Source: Roseiarcus sp963776665
Lineage (GTDB): Bacteria; Pseudomonadota; Alphaproteobacteria; Rhizobiales; Beijerinckiaceae
Length of the DNA: 64,000 nt
Direction: 5' to 3'
NCBI GenBank assembly: GCA_963776665.1
Contig: CAVZNQ010000014.1
Location: 1 to 64,000, forward strand
The notes beneath the pieces are model-generated. The model saw nothing but the letters and a program-made list of their open reading frames with translations. It was not told the origin of the DNA and did not search any database. Below are positions 36,897 through 44,607 of the stretch, piece after piece; within the stretch, counting starts at the first letter, position 1, and every line of letters begins with the position of its first letter. The translations under genes were made by a program, and so were the position numbers.

Positions 36897-36903
36897 TTGG
36901 CCG

Positions 36904-38430
36904 TTACTGGGTTAGGTGGCCCGAATGGGTGATCGCGGCGAAAAGCGCGGAGAGATCCTGACCGAGGTTCGAGGCGTCGAGCCCTGCGTCATAGAACAGT
37001 CCGGGCGAGGCGCAAGCCTGTAGCGCTGGTCCGATGCTGGACTGGAACGGTTGGACGTGGTTCACGTACCAGCTGTTGGCCGGCACCGCCAAATAGTCGG
37101 TGTAGAGGATCGCAATTTGAATGCCGCGATTCTTGATCGTCGTGCACCAGTTGGTTCCCGCCGCGCTGCCATAAGGGGATGCGCTCGGGTCGCCAGCGAG
37201 ATCGTTCATCGCCTGTTCGAAGCGGCGTGAGCCGCTCTGCTCGTCCTCCACGCCGTCAGTGACGATGAACAACACGACCTGCGGCGTGTCGCCGGGCTGG
37301 TTGGTGCCGTTGCCCGGTTTGGGGATGTAGCTCGCCTGGCTGAGCTTGCCGAGCGAATCGTCGTAGTTGGTTCCGACGTCGCCGCCCGGCGTAGTCGTAC
37401 TTGAAGTGCAAGCCGCGCTCGCGCAATTGTTATTATTCGAATACATCTCCATCACGCCAAAATTAGCGGAGGCGCTCGTCCAGCCAGACGTATAGGTTGA
37501 AGTCAATGACATGAGCTGGTTGAGGCCGATCTGCCACAGGCTATCCATGGAATAGATCGAAAAGCGGTACTTCGGCGGTGTCGCAAACACCGTCGACTGG
37601 GAGGTGGTCGACGCGGTCTGGAGCAGGGTCGAGACGCCGCTGTTGAGTTCGTCCAGGCGGAGGGTGATGTTGTTCTTGCGCGCAAGAGCGTAGTTGTCGA
37701 TCTGCGCCCCGTGGCTCGTTGCACAATAGTAGGTACCGACCGTTGTCGACGGCGGGGCAGAACTCAGCTTGGGCGTGGTCCCGTCGGCGCAAGGGTTGCC
37801 GGCACTGTCGGTGTTGTTGGTGCTGGCCTCATGGCAGGCGAAGGCGCAGCCGCCGTTGCCTGCGCCTTGAGCCACGGTTTCGTTTGTTGTGAGGAGCTGC
37901 ATCTGGGTGATGCCGGCCTGCGTCGCAGGCAGCGCCATCGACGGCGAGTTGTCGAGCAGGACGTAGAAGTCGATATTGGGCGGCGCCTGCGCGCTGGCCT
38001 CCGAAACGCCCTGGATGGGCAAAGCGCTCACTCCCAGCACCTGGGCGAAGATGGTGTTGACCGAGGTCGAGTAGTTGACTTCGACGTTGCGCACCAGCGC
38101 GGTCGAACCGACGGTGACGGTGACCGTGACCTGGGTCGCGCCAGGGGTCAGGCCCGGGATGCCGTTGGTCAGGCCGTCGAACATCGACACGGCTGCGGCC
38201 TGGGCGACGCTCGCGCTTTGCTGCAGCATCGCTGGCGTCAGCGCGGCAAGTGCGGCGGCGTCCGCCGCGGCGTTCAATTTTGTGTGAATTTGGGCCGCGC
38301 GGCCGTAGTCGATCGCCGCTCCAGCGCCAAACACCAGCACTGGAGCAACCAGCGCATACATCATCGAGACATTGCCGTCGCGATTGCGCAACAGCCGACC
38401 AAGACCGAATGTCGACACGGGAAAACCCAC
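36904..38430 (-). CDS. TadG-like pilus-associated protein with a von Willebrand A-type domain
   Basis: A 508-residue protein. The N-terminal 'NRDGNVSMMYALVAPVLVFGAGAAIDYGRAAQIHTKLNAAADAAALAAL' is the TadE/TadG-type membrane segment and coiled start. The VWA-like part begins 'IDFYVLLDNSPSMALPATQ' (MIDAS DxSxS), followed by Cys-rich inserts and 'VVLFIVTDGVEDEQSG' (MIDAS Asp). It is probably exported and acts with the TadE-like proteins encoded nearby. The start is GTG at 38430. Confidence 0.87.
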   Translation of the reverse strand: MGFPVSTFGLGRLLRNRDGNVSMMYALVAPVLVFGAGAAIDYGRAAQIHTKLNAAADAAALAALTPAMLQQSASVAQAAAVSMFDGLTNGIPGLTPGATQVTVTVTVGSTALVRNVEVNYSTSVNTIFAQVLGVSALPIQGVSEASAQAPPNIDFYVLLDNSPSMALPATQAGITQMQLLTTNETVAQGAGNGGCAFACHEASTNNTDSAGNPCADGTTPKLSSAPPSTTVGTYYCATSHGAQIDNYALARKNNITLRLDELNSGVSTLLQTASTTSQSTVFATPPKYRFSIYSMDSLWQIGLNQLMSLTSTYTSGWTSASANFGVMEMYSNNNNCASAACTSSTTTPGGDVGTNYDDSLGKLSQASYIPKPGNGTNQPGDTPQVVLFIVTDGVEDEQSGSRRFEQAMNDLAGDPSASPYGSAAGTNWCTTIKNRGIQIAILYTDYLAVPANSWYVNHVQPFQSSIGPALQACASPGLFYDAGLDASNLGQDLSALFAAITHSGHLTQ

Positions 38431-38840
38431 AGTTGTCGAGGCTCTACTCCTCGGGTGAAAACCTCCACCATCAAACAGCGGGCGGGTTTATGATCCACTA
38501 ATGAATTTCGTACCATTTGTCGGAATGCTGACGATTTTGTTCGCGCCGATCCGGCTTCTTTCGCCTCTCGCTGCGTAAGAAGTTCGTGCCGAGCGACGGC
38601 GCCGGTCGCGAAATTCTCGGCGCGCGATCTGGCCCTTCAGCAAGAACGCTTCGGCGCAAAGACCATAGATTTCGTGGCTTTCCGGGAGGCGAAGACTTTG
38701 CAGCGAGAGCAACGGATCGTGCGCGCGCGTTTGCCAAAGTCGCCGAATTCGGGCAAACTTAGTAGGTGAGCGATCGCTGAACGTTAAGGCCCCTGCTAAT
38801 CGGGCGGTAACGTTGATGAGCGGTGGCTCCCGGGGGTATT
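38431..38840. other. Intergenic region upstream of the polysaccharide cluster
   Basis: A 410-base gap between the TadG-like gene (minus) and a glycosyltransferase gene (plus). A 74-codon minus-strand frame (38488-38712) contains 'LQSLRLPESHEIYGLCAEAFLLKGQIARREFRDRRRRS', which is not obviously random but matches nothing I know. It probably holds the divergent promoters. Confidence 0.35.
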
Positions 38841-39893
38841 ATGAAACTCGGCCTGCTGTCCAATTCGTCAACCAATCCAAGCGTCTACTGGACTACGCTA
38901 CTGCCGCCCCTGTTTTCCGGGGTGGCCCAGCAACCTGGCGTTCAGACGATCTCTCCCCCCCCGATCGCATGGGAGCGGCGCGGGGAATGGCGACGGATCC
39001 GGTCCGAGCTCAAGGCCTGTGACACGCTCTTCTGGGCTCAGCTCGGGTCGCGCCCCACCGGCGCGATTCATCTTGCGTCGTACATGAACCTGCGCGCGCG
39101 GCGTTCCAACTTCGTCCTCGACGCTTGGAAGCCCTCCTTGACCAAGATCGGCATCGTCGCGACGCTCGAGCGGCTAGATCCGTGCTTCGTCGCCTACAGT
39201 GAAGCGACAACGGAACTGCAGCGTCGGTTTCCGATGGCGAAGTTTGTCTTTCTGCCGCTCGGGGCCCACACCGACATTTTCTACCCCCGAAAAGAGGGGA
39301 AGTCGATCTTCGCCTTTTGGATGGGCCGCCGTCACGAGCCTTTGCACCGCGCGCTGATGGCGTATTGTGAAGCCCGGGGTCTACGCTACGTCTATTCGAA
39401 AGACGGCGGGTTGAGCACCGAAGAACTCGGACGACTGACGTCCAGCGCGCAATACTTTGTCGCCACGCCGCCTGATTTGGACAACACTCGGCGAACGGGA
39501 GGGTTCAGTCCGATGGTGATGCGGTATTTCGAGGGACTCGCGGCGGGGACGCGCCTGCTCGGCGTCTTGCCGCGGAGCGGCGAATATGAGGCCATTCTGC
39601 CGACCGACGCGTTCTGTCAGGTATCGCCTGACGGATCGGATCTGGCCAAGCGACTCGACGAGGATCGAAGCAATCCAAACAACCAGTGCACGGTCGACGC
39701 GGTCAGCGAGTTCGTACGCGAGCATCATTCCTGGCGCCGGCGCGGGGAACAGGTTTTCAATCACCTCGCCACTGGCGCGGCAATTGATCTTCGCTCGATG
39801 CACAACGAGCCAAGGGTCGGCCGCCTCATCACCCGCGCCGCGTTGCCGCAAGATTTGCCGCAGGAATTGAGCATAACCGAGCGGTTTGGCTGA
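38841..39893 (+). CDS. Glycosyltransferase (CgeB-like/GT-B)
   Basis: A 350-residue cytosolic glycosyltransferase-like protein starting MKLGLLSNSSTNPSVYW. The C-terminal half has 'ALMAYCEARGLRYVYSKDGGLSTEELGRLTSSAQYFVATP' and 'GGFSPMVMRYFEGLAAGTRLLGVLPRSGEYE', which matches the C-terminal glycosyl-transferase domain of the CgeB/GT1-like group (sugar-nucleotide binding Glu in 'RYFEGLAAGT'). It probably adds a sugar in surface polysaccharide synthesis with the downstream sugar-nucleotide genes. Confidence 0.75.
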   Translation: MKLGLLSNSSTNPSVYWTTLLPPLFSGVAQQPGVQTISPPPIAWERRGEWRRIRSELKACDTLFWAQLGSRPTGAIHLASYMNLRARRSNFVLDAWKPSLTKIGIVATLERLDPCFVAYSEATTELQRRFPMAKFVFLPLGAHTDIFYPRKEGKSIFAFWMGRRHEPLHRALMAYCEARGLRYVYSKDGGLSTEELGRLTSSAQYFVATPPDLDNTRRTGGFSPMVMRYFEGLAAGTRLLGVLPRSGEYEAILPTDAFCQVSPDGSDLAKRLDEDRSNPNNQCTVDAVSEFVREHHSWRRRGEQVFNHLATGAAIDLRSMHNEPRVGRLITRAALPQDLPQELSITERFG

Positions 39894-40249
39894 CCCGAGC
39901 GCGGTCGAATCGGGCGTTCCCCTGCTTCCCGGAAAAGTGGGAACAGCGCTCCCGCTCCATAGACCTTCAGGCAACCGCCTATTTGACCTTCACTCCCGAG
40001 ACCTTTCGCAGTCCTCCAATCTTGCAGGCTGGACCCTTCGATTTCGCCATGTTATCACAAACGGACAATAATCGTAATCGCACTGTGAAAACAGATTATT
40101 GCGATTTCGAGTTGCTCTCTGCGGCTTGCGAGATCGAACGACCCAGGTGCATGCGGCCATGGTCGGGTCGCCAGGGCCGAAACTTCGGGAGGGATGGCAC
40201 AAGCTTTGGACTCTGATCTTTGCCTCTAATTGGCTAGGGAGCGGTTTCT
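39894..40249. other. AT-rich leader of the sugar-nucleotide operon
   Basis: A 356-base gap of lower GC than its flanks. AATAATC (40067-40073) and AATCGC (40076-40081) are followed by GATTATT (40094-40100) and GCGATT (40101-40106), their complements in the same order. This crossed arrangement cannot fold as one nested hairpin. It likely contains the operon promoter. No coding sequence seen. Confidence 0.4.
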
Positions 40250-41242
40250 GTGATCAACATTTCTCGCTCCCCACTCAGGATCAGTTTTTTTGGGGGCGGA
40301 ACTGACTACCCGACATATTTCAATAGCTATCCGGGCGCCGTACTTGGCGGCTCCATCGACAAGTATATCTATACGATTGCGCTGCCTATGGCCGACTTCG
40401 CCGAAAATCGGTATCGCATAACTTACCGTATCGTCGAAGTCGCCGATCGAGTAGAGGACATAAAACACAATGTAATTCGCGCCACTCTTCTCGAGATGGC
40501 CTACGATAAGCCCTTAAACGTCGCGATTATATCCGACTTGCCAGGAAATTCGGGACTGGGAAGTTCGTCATCCTTTACCGTCGGCTTCATAGCGCTTATG
40601 GAATATCTGAGCGGCCGTTCAATCACGAAGTTTGATCTGTTTAAGCGCGCGGTCCATACGGAACGAGACCTCCTGAAGGAAAATGTTGGTATTCAGGATC
40701 AAATCCACGCTGCCTTCGGCGGCCTCAATCTCTATCAATTTCATAAAGATGACTTGACGATCCGGCCCGCGCAAATGGCGACGGAATGCCGAAATGCGCT
40801 CGATCGATCCCTCTGCCTCATCTACACGGGCATTCAGCGCCATGCCTCGGCCGCGGTGCAGGAGCAGCTGAGAAACACGGAAGAAAAGAAAAACAACAAG
40901 GACCTTTCCCGTCTGGTCAAGCTCTGTCGCGAAGGACTTGCTCTCCTCGAAGGGCGGGACCCCGAATCTATGCTTCGCGACCTGGGGAAGCTTGTCAGCG
41001 AAGGCTGGGAGACAAAGCGGAGACTCTCGGCCGCCGTCACCCTGCCGAAGATTGACGCGGCTTACGACGAAGCGATGCGCCTCGGCGCATATGGCGGCAA
41101 ACTCTGTGGCGCGGGCGGCGGCGGTTTCTTGCTGTTCTTGGCGCCGGATCACGTTCAGGCAAAAATGATCGAGACATTCGGCCATAAGAGCTTTGTCAAG
41201 ATTTCCTTGGAGGATCAGGGCGCAGGGATCATCAGCAGATAG
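40250..41242 (+). CDS. GHMP kinase, D-glycero-D-manno-heptose 7-phosphate kinase-like (HddA-like)
   Basis: A 330-residue GHMP-superfamily sugar kinase. It begins 'SRSPLRISFFGGGTDYPTYF', as HddA-type kinases do, has the ATP loop 'PGNSGLGSSSSFTVG' (98-112) and the C-terminal 'GAYGGKLCGAGGGGFLLFL'. HddA phosphorylates the anomeric C1 of heptose 7-phosphate on the way to GDP-D-alpha-D-heptose. The start is GTG at 40250, after GGGAG. Base composition is clearly lower in GC than surrounding genes, which suggests transfer. Another anomeric sugar kinase specificity (fucose, arabinose) is possible. Confidence 0.83.
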   Translation: MINISRSPLRISFFGGGTDYPTYFNSYPGAVLGGSIDKYIYTIALPMADFAENRYRITYRIVEVADRVEDIKHNVIRATLLEMAYDKPLNVAIISDLPGNSGLGSSSSFTVGFIALMEYLSGRSITKFDLFKRAVHTERDLLKENVGIQDQIHAAFGGLNLYQFHKDDLTIRPAQMATECRNALDRSLCLIYTGIQRHASAAVQEQLRNTEEKKNNKDLSRLVKLCREGLALLEGRDPESMLRDLGKLVSEGWETKRRLSAAVTLPKIDAAYDEAMRLGAYGGKLCGAGGGGFLLFLAPDHVQAKMIETFGHKSFVKISLEDQGAGIISR

Positions 41243-41300
41243 TATTGAAAAATATTTTGGCAGTTTACCCCTGATCGCCTTCATCGGAACGAGAGAGAAA

Positions 41301-42311
41301 ATGACAGAGCGCGCCTTGATCACGGGCATAACAGGAATGGTCGGCTCGCATTTGCTGGACTACCTTCTTCGGCACACGGATTGGGAAATTCACGGCATGC
41401 TTCGCTGGCGAAGCCCTCTCGACAACATTTCCGGTCATCTTGATGACATCAACGCCGGCGGCAGAATCAAGCTTCAATACGCCGATTTACGAGACACAAT
41501 GGCGATCCAAAATTGCGTACAGGCCGCCAACCCCAACTATGTATTTCACCTGGCGGCTCAGAGTTACCCTCAAACCTCCTTCACCGCGCCGCTCGACACA
41601 CTCGATACGAACATCCAGGGGACTGAGCGGCTCCTCGGCGCCCTAAGACGCTTCTCGCCCGGGGCGGTGATCCACATCTGCGCTTCGTCCGAGGTATTCG
41701 GCCGCGTTCCGCGCGAGAAACTTCCGATCGACGAGGAATGCACGTTTCACCCCGCATCGCCCTACGCAATCTCGAAGGTCGGCACGGATCTTATCGGCCG
41801 TTATTATGCCGAAGCTTACAACATGTGCGTCATGACCACGCGCATGTTCACTCACACTGGCCCGCGCCGGGGCGACGTCTTCGCCGAGTCAACCTTCGCC
41901 AAACAAATCGCGATGATCGAGGGCAACAAGTTGCCCCCGGTGGTGAAAGTCGGAAATCTTGATTCGTTGCGCACCTGGGCGGACGTCCGCGACGCCGTGC
42001 GCGCCTATCACATGCTCGTGACCGTCAACCCGACGCCAGGCGCGTACTACAATATCGGCGGACAGTATACCTGCACAGTGCGAGCAATGCTTGACACGCT
42101 GATTGGGCAATCGACGTGCCCCAACATCAGGGTCGAGGTTGATCCCGAGCGCCTGCGGCCGATCGACGCCGATCTGCAAGTTCCCGACACGACAAAGTTT
42201 CGCGCACACACCGGGTGGCGCCCGGAGATACCCTTTGAGACCACGATGCGCGATCTGCTTGAATATTGGCGCGAGCGCGTCCGCCGCAACGAGAGCTTTC
42301 TCTCGCGTTAA
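41301..42311 (+). CDS. GDP-mannose/GDP-heptose 4,6-dehydratase-like SDR
   Basis: An extended SDR of 336 residues. The N-terminal 'ALITGITGMVGSHLLDYLL' binds NAD(P), 'FHLAAQSYPQTSFTAP' resembles GDP-mannose 4,6-dehydratases, the catalytic set is 'SSEVFGRV' and 'YAISKVG' (YxxxK), and 'RMFTHTGPRRGDVFAESTFAKQIA' continues the family. In heptose clusters the homologue (DmhA type) dehydrates GDP-heptose; here the choice between mannose and heptose rests only on context. The ATG at 41301 follows GAGAGAG. Confidence 0.82.
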   Translation: MTERALITGITGMVGSHLLDYLLRHTDWEIHGMLRWRSPLDNISGHLDDINAGGRIKLQYADLRDTMAIQNCVQAANPNYVFHLAAQSYPQTSFTAPLDTLDTNIQGTERLLGALRRFSPGAVIHICASSEVFGRVPREKLPIDEECTFHPASPYAISKVGTDLIGRYYAEAYNMCVMTTRMFTHTGPRRGDVFAESTFAKQIAMIEGNKLPPVVKVGNLDSLRTWADVRDAVRAYHMLVTVNPTPGAYYNIGGQYTCTVRAMLDTLIGQSTCPNIRVEVDPERLRPIDADLQVPDTTKFRAHTGWRPEIPFETTMRDLLEYWRERVRRNESFLSR

Positions 42312-42365
42312 CACTCACGAGGGCCTCCAGCGGCCGACAATCAAACGCCAGCGAGAGCAGAAGAT

Positions 42366-43289
42366 TTGAAAAAGTCCGACAAGATTATCGTGACCGGCGC
42401 CGCTGGTTTGGTGGGGTCGGCGCTGGTCGACCATTTGCGCGCGGAAGGTTACGAAAGCGTCGTCCCGCTGCGAAGGGCGGACTGCGACCTCCTCGATACC
42501 CATGCGGCCTTTGCGCTCTTTGAACGGCTCCGCCCCGATCACGTCTTTCACGCCGCCGCGCGCGTTTACGGGATCATGGGCAGCATGAAACATCAGGGGC
42601 TGTCATTCTACGAGAATTGTATGATCAACACCAACGTCGTCGAGGCTTCGAGGCGTTCGGGCGCACGGAAAATCACGGTCATGGGCACCGGGGCGGTCTA
42701 TCCATTCCCTTCGCCGGGCCTGCCGCTGAAAGAAGACATGATCTTTCTGGGCCGCCCCTATCCCGCTAACGCCGGCTATGCAAACGCCAAACTGGCGACG
42801 CTGGCGATGCTTGAGGCGTACCAAGAAAGCTACGGCCTGAAATGGGCGTATATTGTGTCTGGCAATCTTTTCGGTCCGCGTGACAAGTTCGATGTCGAGT
42901 TTGGGCATGTCGTTCCATCTCTGATCAAGAAATTCTACGACGCGAAAAAGAGCGGCGGAACAGTCCTGGTCTGGGGCGACGGCTCCGCCCAGCGCGACAT
43001 TCTCTATGTCAAAGACGCGGCGCGGGCGGCGTTCGGGGTGATGAACGACGTCGATGGGGCGGTCAACATGGGGAGCGGTCAAGTCTACCGCATCCGGGAT
43101 GTCGTCGACATCCTCACGGAACTCGCGGGAATGAGCGGACGAATTGAGTGGGACCATTCAAAGCCGAACGGACAGGCCTACCGGGCCTATGACCTCTCGA
43201 AGATCAAAGGTCTCGGGATCAACCCGGCCTACTCGCTCCGCGCCGGGCTCGAGGAGACGTGGAAATGGTACTGTGCGCGGAATGATTGA
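42366..43289 (+). CDS. GDP-L-fucose synthase / DmhB-like NAD(P)-dependent epimerase-reductase
   Basis: A 307-residue extended SDR resembling GDP-fucose synthase: 'VTGAAGLVGSALVDHLRAEGYE', 'DHVFHAAARVYGIMGSMKHQGLSFYENCMINTNVVEAS', 'YANAKLATLAMLEAYQ' (YxxxK) and 'SGNLFGPRDKFDVEFGHVVPSLI'. It would epimerise and/or reduce the 4-keto-6-deoxy sugar made by the dehydratase upstream. The start is TTG at 42366. Co-transcribed with its neighbours. Confidence 0.82.
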   Translation: MKKSDKIIVTGAAGLVGSALVDHLRAEGYESVVPLRRADCDLLDTHAAFALFERLRPDHVFHAAARVYGIMGSMKHQGLSFYENCMINTNVVEASRRSGARKITVMGTGAVYPFPSPGLPLKEDMIFLGRPYPANAGYANAKLATLAMLEAYQESYGLKWAYIVSGNLFGPRDKFDVEFGHVVPSLIKKFYDAKKSGGTVLVWGDGSAQRDILYVKDAARAAFGVMNDVDGAVNMGSGQVYRIRDVVDILTELAGMSGRIEWDHSKPNGQAYRAYDLSKIKGLGINPAYSLRAGLEETWKWYCARND

Positions 43290-43404
43290 ACTGCCATCGA
43301 AAGAAGCGTTAGTCGCCGCTGCCGCGCCCCGCGACGCCCGGTTCGCACACTTGTCAAAGACCCGGGTGAGGAAGACGATCGCGCGCCCTACGACGCGCTG
43401 AGCC

Positions 43405-44607
43405 ATGGCCGGACAAGTCATAGACGATGACATCGATGCTCGGGACGCGGCCGCCAAACTAAGGCGCTGGGTAGTCGATCAGGCGTTGCCGCTCTGGGGC
43501 GAAGTTGGGTTCGATTCGAGGCGCGGAGCCTTCGTCGAGCGACTTAGCTTCGAGGGCGCGCCCCATCTCTCGACCCCCAGGCGCGCCATGGTGCAGGGCC
43601 GGCAGATCTATGTTTTCTCGCACGCGGCGATGCTCGGCTGGTGGCCCCAGGGCAAAACCATCGCGCTTGAGGCGGCGCACAGGCTCATCGACCGCTATCA
43701 TGGGGTGGACGGTGCGCCAGGGTGGGTCTTCGCCGTCGATCCGGACGGAGCCGTCCGCGACTCCAAGCGCGATTTCTACGCTCACGCCTTCGCGCTGTAC
43801 GGGCTCGCGTGGGCTTACAAGCTTGAGCCCGAGCCGCGGTTTCTCTCGACCGCGCTCGCGACATTGCGCGTTCTCGATCAACACTTCGCCTCGCCTACCG
43901 GAGGCTACCACAGCATTTTGCCTGCCGAGGAGGGCAGGCGCGAGCAGAACCCGCATATGCATCTCTTCGAGGCTATGCTTGCATGGTTCGAAGCCACCGG
44001 CCGCGCAATGTTTCTTGCCCGGGCTGGCGAGCTCTATGGCATGATGACGGCCAGGTTCTTCCAGCCGCAGTCCGGAATCCTCGCCGAATACTTCGACGGG
44101 TTCTGGAACCCACGCGCGGGCCTCTCCGGGCGCATTTGCGAGCCCGGACATCATTTTGAATGGTCGTGGCTGCTTCGTCGCTATGCCAGGCTCGCGGGAC
44201 GGAGCGATCCCCCGATCGCCGCCGCCTTGAAAGCGTTCGGCGATCGGCACGGCTTCGACGCGGACGGATTCATCGTTGATGAATTGCTGGACGACGGGCA
44301 TGTGCACAAAGCCTCTCGCCGCTGCTGGCCTCATACGGAGGCGATCAAGGCCGAGGTCGCCGCCGCCGAAATCGGAGAAGACGCGGCGCCGCGGCGCGCC
44401 GCACAAACGATCAAGCGGCTGATGGCGGTTTTCCTGGGCCGTCCTGTTCCCGGTGGGTGGATCGATCATGTCGACGCGAACGGCGCCCCGATCATCGATT
44501 TCATGCCGGCGAGCACGCTTTATCATGTGTTTCTCGCCGCGGCGGAGGCCGACCGGGTCTGGGGCCGGCACACGAAGGGCGAGAGGCTGAAGACCGACAG
44601 GCAATGA
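43405..44607 (+). CDS. AGE-family (N-acylglucosamine 2-epimerase-like) sugar isomerase
   Basis: A 400-residue (alpha/alpha)6-barrel protein of the AGE family, which interconverts aldoses and ketoses or C2 epimers. Likely catalytic His residues are in 'NPHMHLFEAMLAWFEAT', 'CEPGHHFEWSWLLRRYA' and 'RRCWPHTEAIKAEVA'. The stop overlaps the start of the next gene (ATGA), so they are coupled. GC returns to the local average here. In this cluster it might replace or supplement a GmhA-type isomerase; that is inference. Confidence 0.87.
   Translation: MAGQVIDDDIDARDAAAKLRRWVVDQALPLWGEVGFDSRRGAFVERLSFEGAPHLSTPRRAMVQGRQIYVFSHAAMLGWWPQGKTIALEAAHRLIDRYHGVDGAPGWVFAVDPDGAVRDSKRDFYAHAFALYGLAWAYKLEPEPRFLSTALATLRVLDQHFASPTGGYHSILPAEEGRREQNPHMHLFEAMLAWFEATGRAMFLARAGELYGMMTARFFQPQSGILAEYFDGFWNPRAGLSGRICEPGHHFEWSWLLRRYARLAGRSDPPIAAALKAFGDRHGFDADGFIVDELLDDGHVHKASRRCWPHTEAIKAEVAAAEIGEDAAPRRAAQTIKRLMAVFLGRPVPGGWIDHVDANGAPIIDFMPASTLYHVFLAAAEADRVWGRHTKGERLKTDRQ

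Larger units (their letters stand above)
36463..36903. other. Intergenic region with hairpin and short repeats
   Basis: A 441-base gap. From left to right: a low-GC T-rich patch (36600-36640) with a weak promoter-like TATGCT at 36629-36634; a run of A after GAAAT near 36735; a strong hairpin (36794-36830); and three imperfect tandem copies of GGCTTTGA... (36835-36896). No protein gene is supported. Confidence 0.45.

Noticed and set aside
38488..38712. Minus-strand 74-codon frame with a charged, helical-looking sequence
   Set aside because: No ribosome-binding site or homology that I can name; left as intergenic.
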